Shown: positions 48,295 through 52,250 of the stretch, in pieces
Numbering within the stretch: the stretch's first letter is position 1
Layout of the letters: each line of letters starts with the position of its first letter
Source: a candidate division CPR2 bacterium GW2011_GWC2_39_10
GTDB lineage: Bacteria > Patescibacteriota > CPR2
Reading direction: 5' to 3'
Assembly (NCBI GenBank): GCA_000993275.1
Contig: LBVV01000007.1
Location: 1-52,250 of the forward strand
Length of the DNA stretch: 52,250 bases
The notes under the pieces: generated by a model
What the model was told of the DNA's origin: nothing
Database searches by the model: none
What the model saw: the letters and a program-made list of their open reading frames with translations, nothing else
Position numbers and translations under genes: made by a program

Positions 48295-49443
48295 ATGAAA
48301 AAGATTAACGTAAGCTGGCTTTTGCCAATTATATTGGTAGGTATTTCTTTAATAATTGGCATTTTTTTGGTTAAGAATATAGTTACCAAACCCCAACCAA
48401 AAGAAAATGAAGTTATATCCACCGAGGAACTTAAATCCAAAATCGACGCTAAAACACCTTTTAAATTAATCGATGCGAGGTCTAAGGATCGCTATGAGCT
48501 GGAGCACCTGCCGAACGCAATTAATATTCCCGAAAATGAACTGGACAAAATAAAAAATGTTGCCCTTCCTACCGAATATCTTGTTGTTTATTGTGAGGGA
48601 TTTGGTTGTCCGTCAGCAAAAGAGGCAAAAAATGTTCTCGCTAAAAAAGGATATAAAAACGTTAGGATTTATAACGAAGGAATACCCGGATGGAAAGCCG
48701 ACGGCAATAGCACCGTCAAGGGTTCCGGTACTACCATAAAAAATTTAGCTTCCAGGTATAAAACTTTGCCCTTAGTACTTTTGGCGGGCCTAACAGACGG
48801 CTTTAATCCTTGCGCAATCGGAATGCTTTTATTTTTGCTTGGATATTTAATTATTTTTGCAGAAAAACCCGAAATGAGCCTAAAACTTGGCATAGCCTAT
48901 ATTGCTACCACATTTATGGCTTACTACCTTCTCGGACTTGTGCTTTTGAATTCTTTGTATGTTATTACCGGCTCTTCCGGTTTTCAAGCAATATCCAGGT
49001 CGGTTAATTACGTAATTATTGGTGTCCTTACTATTGCGGCTATCGTTAACATTAAGGATGTGTTTTTTTATGGGAAAGGGCTAAGCCTTCAAATACCCAA
49101 GAAAGTACGAGGACAATTAGAAAAGGTGGTTGAGATTGCAACACTGCCGTCAACTATTGTGCTTGCTTTTCTAGTTACTTTTTTTGAATCTCCCTGCTCT
49201 TTACCGGTTTACATTGGCACTTTAAAGATTCTTCATGAAACATATTCTGCAACAGTTACACTTTTTTACTTAGCCTTATATAATTTGATGTTTGTAATGC
49301 CCATCATTGTACTTCTTGTTGCTGTTTTAAAAGGCGAGCAAATGGTAAAAATTAAAGAATGGGAACATAGAAACAAGAAAAATATGAAACTGACGATGGC
49401 CTTAATGCAATTATTTATTGCCGCTATCATTTACTTTTATTAG
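48295..49443 (+). CDS. Rhodanese - CcdA/DsbD-like membrane fusion
   Basis: Rhodanese FKLIDARSKDRYELEHLPNAINIP...VVYCEGFGCPSA; NPCAIGMLLFLLGYL and FFESPCSLPVYIGTL in the membrane domain. Confidence 0.88.
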   Translation: MKKINVSWLLPIILVGISLIIGIFLVKNIVTKPQPKENEVISTEELKSKIDAKTPFKLIDARSKDRYELEHLPNAINIPENELDKIKNVALPTEYLVVYCEGFGCPSAKEAKNVLAKKGYKNVRIYNEGIPGWKADGNSTVKGSGTTIKNLASRYKTLPLVLLAGLTDGFNPCAIGMLLFLLGYLIIFAEKPEMSLKLGIAYIATTFMAYYLLGLVLLNSLYVITGSSGFQAISRSVNYVIIGVLTIAAIVNIKDVFFYGKGLSLQIPKKVRGQLEKVVEIATLPSTIVLAFLVTFFESPCSLPVYIGTLKILHETYSATVTLFYLALYNLMFVMPIIVLLVAVLKGEQMVKIKEWEHRNKKNMKLTMALMQLFIAAIIYFY

Positions 49444-49485
49444 TAACGCTTGTTTAAATTTAGGGGTTGTGCTAGCGTAATTAAA

Positions 49486-50307
49486 ATGAAGAAATTTTTT
49501 AAGAAATTATTTATTCCTCACGCAAACAATTTATATAGGCCTCATGCTTTTAGGCATAAGGCTATTTCAATTTATTCTGTAGCCCTTATGCTATCCCATT
49601 TAAGCTTTGGCATTGCTTTCACTTCCGCTTCCGTATCTGCTCAGGCCGGAGGGGATATAGCTAAACAAATTATTGGACTCACCAATACCGAGAGATCTGC
49701 GTTTGGACTTGGCTTAGTCATCGAAAACGAAAAATTAACTTTGGCGGCTAAGGACAGAATTAACGACATGTTCGCAAAAAATTACTGGGATCATTATGCA
49801 CCGGAAGGAACCGAGCCTTGGGACGCGGTCAAAAATGCCGGCTATAACTATTCTTACGCCGGAGAAAACCTGGGAAAGGGCTTTACAGATGCTAACGCCG
49901 TTGTTGGAGCATGGATGAATAGCCCGAGCCATAGAGAAAATTTACTTAATAGCAATTATGAAGAAATTGGAGTAGCCATAGGATCGGGACTTTTAAATGG
50001 CAGGAACACGACTATAATTGTCCAGCTTTTTGCATCGCCCTTTGAAAAAGGCGTAAAGCCTGTTACTGTTCTTGGCAGCAAATCTCAAGTCGAGCAATTT
50101 AGCCTCTCAAACGTTTTCAATTCTTCCAATGTTCCATATTCAATTGCTTGGATAATGTTGACCTTAATGCTTATAGCCGATGCCTATATGCTTACCAAAC
50201 AAGGCCATCATAAAGACAGGAAACATAAATTCCACATTGGTTTTGCATCTCTTTTAATTCTGGTATTATTCAGCCTTTTAACTTTCCAACTTGTAAACAT
50301 ATTATAA
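49486..50307 (+). CDS. CAP (SCP/PR1) domain secreted/membrane protein
   Basis: NTERSAFGLGLV...YWDHYAPEGTEPWDAVKNAGYNYSYAGENLG...WMNSPSHRENLLN. Confidence 0.92.
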   Translation: MKKFFKKLFIPHANNLYRPHAFRHKAISIYSVALMLSHLSFGIAFTSASVSAQAGGDIAKQIIGLTNTERSAFGLGLVIENEKLTLAAKDRINDMFAKNYWDHYAPEGTEPWDAVKNAGYNYSYAGENLGKGFTDANAVVGAWMNSPSHRENLLNSNYEEIGVAIGSGLLNGRNTTIIVQLFASPFEKGVKPVTVLGSKSQVEQFSLSNVFNSSNVPYSIAWIMLTLMLIADAYMLTKQGHHKDRKHKFHIGFASLLILVLFSLLTFQLVNIL

Positions 50308-50318
50308 AGGAGCTAAAC

Positions 50319-51236
50319 ATGATTGACTTAGCAATAATTGGGTCCGGTCCGGCCGGATTATCGGCTGCCGTTTATGCAGCAAGATACCTCATGGATTTTG
50401 AAATTTATGGCCAGTTGCCGGGAGGATACGTATCGGAAGCGCATGAAATAGGTAATTACTTAGGGTTTCCAAATGTAACGGGAGCAGAGCTTACAAGCAG
50501 CTTTTTAAAACACCTCGAATCTTTGGATGTTCGCATACAAAATTATCTAGTTAAAGGAATCCGAAAAGAAAACGGTTATTTTTCTATTCACTTTGACGAA
50601 AAGGAAGAAATGGCCAGAAATGTTCTTCTTTGTCTTGGCACCCAGAGAAACAAATTAGATGTTCCGGGAGAGAGCGAGTTTTTAGGAAAAGGTGTTTCTT
50701 ATTGTGCCACCTGCGATGCTTTTTTTTATCGAAATAAAACTGTCGCGGTAATTGGCGGCTCCGATTCTGCCGTTTCCGCTGCCATTTATTTATCCGATGT
50801 AGCCTCAAAAGTCTATTTGATCTACAGGAAGAAAGAGCTGCGGGCAGAACCGGTTTGGATTAAAAGAGCAAAGTCAAATTCTAAAATAGAAATAATTTAC
50901 AAAACCAATATAAAATCTATTGAAGGAGAAAATTTTGTCGAAAAAATCACTCTTGATAAAGAATACGAAGGGAGCAACGAATTAAGCGTAAATGGAATCT
51001 TTATAGAGGTTGGGTCAGCACCAAGCACAGCCATCTATAAACCTTTAGGTGTTAAAACAGAAGACGGCGGGCTTATTGTTGTGGATAGCGCACAAAAAAC
51101 AAGTGTCAACGGCATTTGGGCGGCGGGGGATATTACAACAGGATCTAACAAATTAAGACAGGTAATTACGGCGGCTGCCGAAGGCGCAATTGCCATTCAT
51201 GATATTTATCAGACTATTAAAAAGAGCAAGAAATAG
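50319..51236 (+). CDS. trxB: Thioredoxin-disulfide reductase
   Basis: AIIGSGPAGLSAAVYAARY, YCATCDAFFYRNKTVAVIGGSDSA, GIWAAGDITTG. Confidence 0.92.
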   Translation: MIDLAIIGSGPAGLSAAVYAARYLMDFEIYGQLPGGYVSEAHEIGNYLGFPNVTGAELTSSFLKHLESLDVRIQNYLVKGIRKENGYFSIHFDEKEEMARNVLLCLGTQRNKLDVPGESEFLGKGVSYCATCDAFFYRNKTVAVIGGSDSAVSAAIYLSDVASKVYLIYRKKELRAEPVWIKRAKSNSKIEIIYKTNIKSIEGENFVEKITLDKEYEGSNELSVNGIFIEVGSAPSTAIYKPLGVKTEDGGLIVVDSAQKTSVNGIWAAGDITTGSNKLRQVITAAAEGAIAIHDIYQTIKKSKK

Positions 51237-51359
51237 CCGAGCTAGAAATATGTTCTTGACAACACGTTCGGTTGAGCTATGATTTTAAGCGTAAGCAGCT
51301 TTGCTTTTTAAAAGGCAAACGCTTTAGAAAATAAAACCTTATGAAAGGAGGTGAGTTAA

Positions 51360-51518
51360 ATGGCAGATGAAGTAAAAGCTACAGTAGGTTATTGTGTAAA
51401 ATGTAAAGCAAAACAAGAAATGAAGGACGAGGAAAAAGTAACCCTAAAGAATGGCAAACCAGCAACAAAGGGTACTTGTCCTGTTTGTGGCACCAAAATG
51501 TTTAAAATTGGTGGCTAA
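51360..51518 (+). CDS. DUF5679-like 52-aa zinc-ribbon protein
   Basis: MADEVKATVGYCVKCKAKQEMKDEEKVTLKNGKPATKGTCPVCGTKMFKIGG; AAAGGAGGTG upstream; absent from the ORF track. Confidence 0.88.
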   Translation: MADEVKATVGYCVKCKAKQEMKDEEKVTLKNGKPATKGTCPVCGTKMFKIGG

Positions 51519-51597
51519 TATATCATACGAGGGGGATTTTCAAATGGCCTCGATCTAATATCTTAGGATTTAGTTCGGGGCTATTTGTTTTGATATA

Positions 51598-51626
51598 AAA
51601 AAGCGAGCTTTTGTTGCTCGCTTAAA
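51598..51626. terminator. Terminator
   Basis: AAGCGAGCttttgttGCTCGCTT. Confidence 0.65.
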
Positions 51627-51753
51627 ATATTTTCGTTCTTCTTTCTAATGATTTTTGAGAGGATTCTAGCGCACTACTTGGTAAGGGCTTAAATTCCATC
51701 ATTTATCAATCAATGTGACTTATCTTTTAACTATGCTTTCTCTTTACCTCAGC

Positions 51754-52005
51754 TTATCCCCCATAACTTACCCTAAATTGAGCTCGCACCTTCGATTCAG
51801 CAGTTTCCTTGCTATGTTCTTCGATGTCTGGCCTAACTCTATTTATGCCTGAAATCATGCTTTTGATTATGCTTTCTTTTAATTCCTCGCTGTTTTTAGG
51901 CTTATTCTTCAAAGAAATTATAGCAGTAGGTGGTAATTCAACTGCCAAACCTGCAAACATCGATCGATTAATTTTCGACTTTTCAACGTGCCCTCTCTTC
52001 GCCAT
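51754..52005 (-). CDS. Small hypothetical protein
   Basis: 83-aa ORF. Confidence 0.5.
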   Translation of the reverse strand: MAKRGHVEKSKINRSMFAGLAVELPPTAIISLKNKPKNSEELKESIIKSMISGINRVRPDIEEHSKETAESKVRAQFRVSYGG

Positions 52006-52143
52006 AAATCATCACCCCCCTAATCCTATATGATTTAAAATATGAACGTATCTTATCACAATATTGATAATTATCAAAATTTTGAATTTAATTCATTGGG
52101 ATTTGTTTAGAAATTAGGAATTAACCTCCGGCACAGCTGATAG

Positions 52144-52250
52144 TAACTGCCCACAATCGTCATTGCGAACGATCCGGCAGCCGCCGGAGAGTGCGGCAAT
52201 CTTGTTTCAAGCAGAGGAGATTGCTTCGTTTCACTCGCAAAGACGCAGGG
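52144..52250. repeat. MITE/REP-like repeat, copy 3 (cut by window end)
   Basis: TAACTGCCCACAATCGTCATTGCGAACGATCCGGCAGCCGCCGGAGAGTGCGGCAATCTTG... Confidence 0.85.

Noticed and set aside
1-52250. CRISPR array or cas genes
   Set aside because: No regularly spaced direct repeats and no Cas motifs found.
1-52250. Prophage
   Set aside because: No capsid, portal, terminase, tail or integrase sequences recognized.

Overview
AT-rich 52 kb bacterial chromosomal window. The flanks look core-like: murA, mreB, an HD/OB RNase-like protein, a Ca2+-type P-ATPase, gltX, Glu dehydrogenase, an ABC-2 transporter, a rhodanese/CcdA fusion, a CAP protein and trxB. Between them (about 26-41 kb) is an accessory zone of small same-strand genes: NUDIX x2, methyltransferase, CDP-alcohol phosphatidyltransferase, HD, CYTH x2, MazG-like, MBL, DUF5680-like, ASCH, an RHH/PIN toxin-antitoxin module, and orphans. 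The gene content (SpoVS-like, DUF5679-like, small GIY-YIG, sortase, PEGA, NYN) would fit a Patescibacteria/CPR-type or related uncultured lineage, but this is inference only. The observations most worth following up are: (1) a GIY-YIG ORF sandwiched between a duplicated 5' part of tRNA-Gln (interrupted by a palindromic insert) and an intact tRNA-Gln; (2) a ~163-bp TIR element sitting inside the loop of a rho-independent terminator; (3) a G10 tract that cuts a membrane helix off a CDP-alcohol phosphatidyltransferase; (4) an in-frame chimera of an exonuclease III N-terminus and an unrelated membrane protein; (5) a toxin-antitoxin module and an orphan gene each bracketed by direct repeats; (6) a three-copy MITE-like repeat with TAACTGCTCACAA ends; (7) three small genes missed by the ORF track, one apparently starting at ATT. 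No CRISPR, rRNA, prophage or transposase gene was seen. All family calls are from reading motifs by eye; no database search was run.
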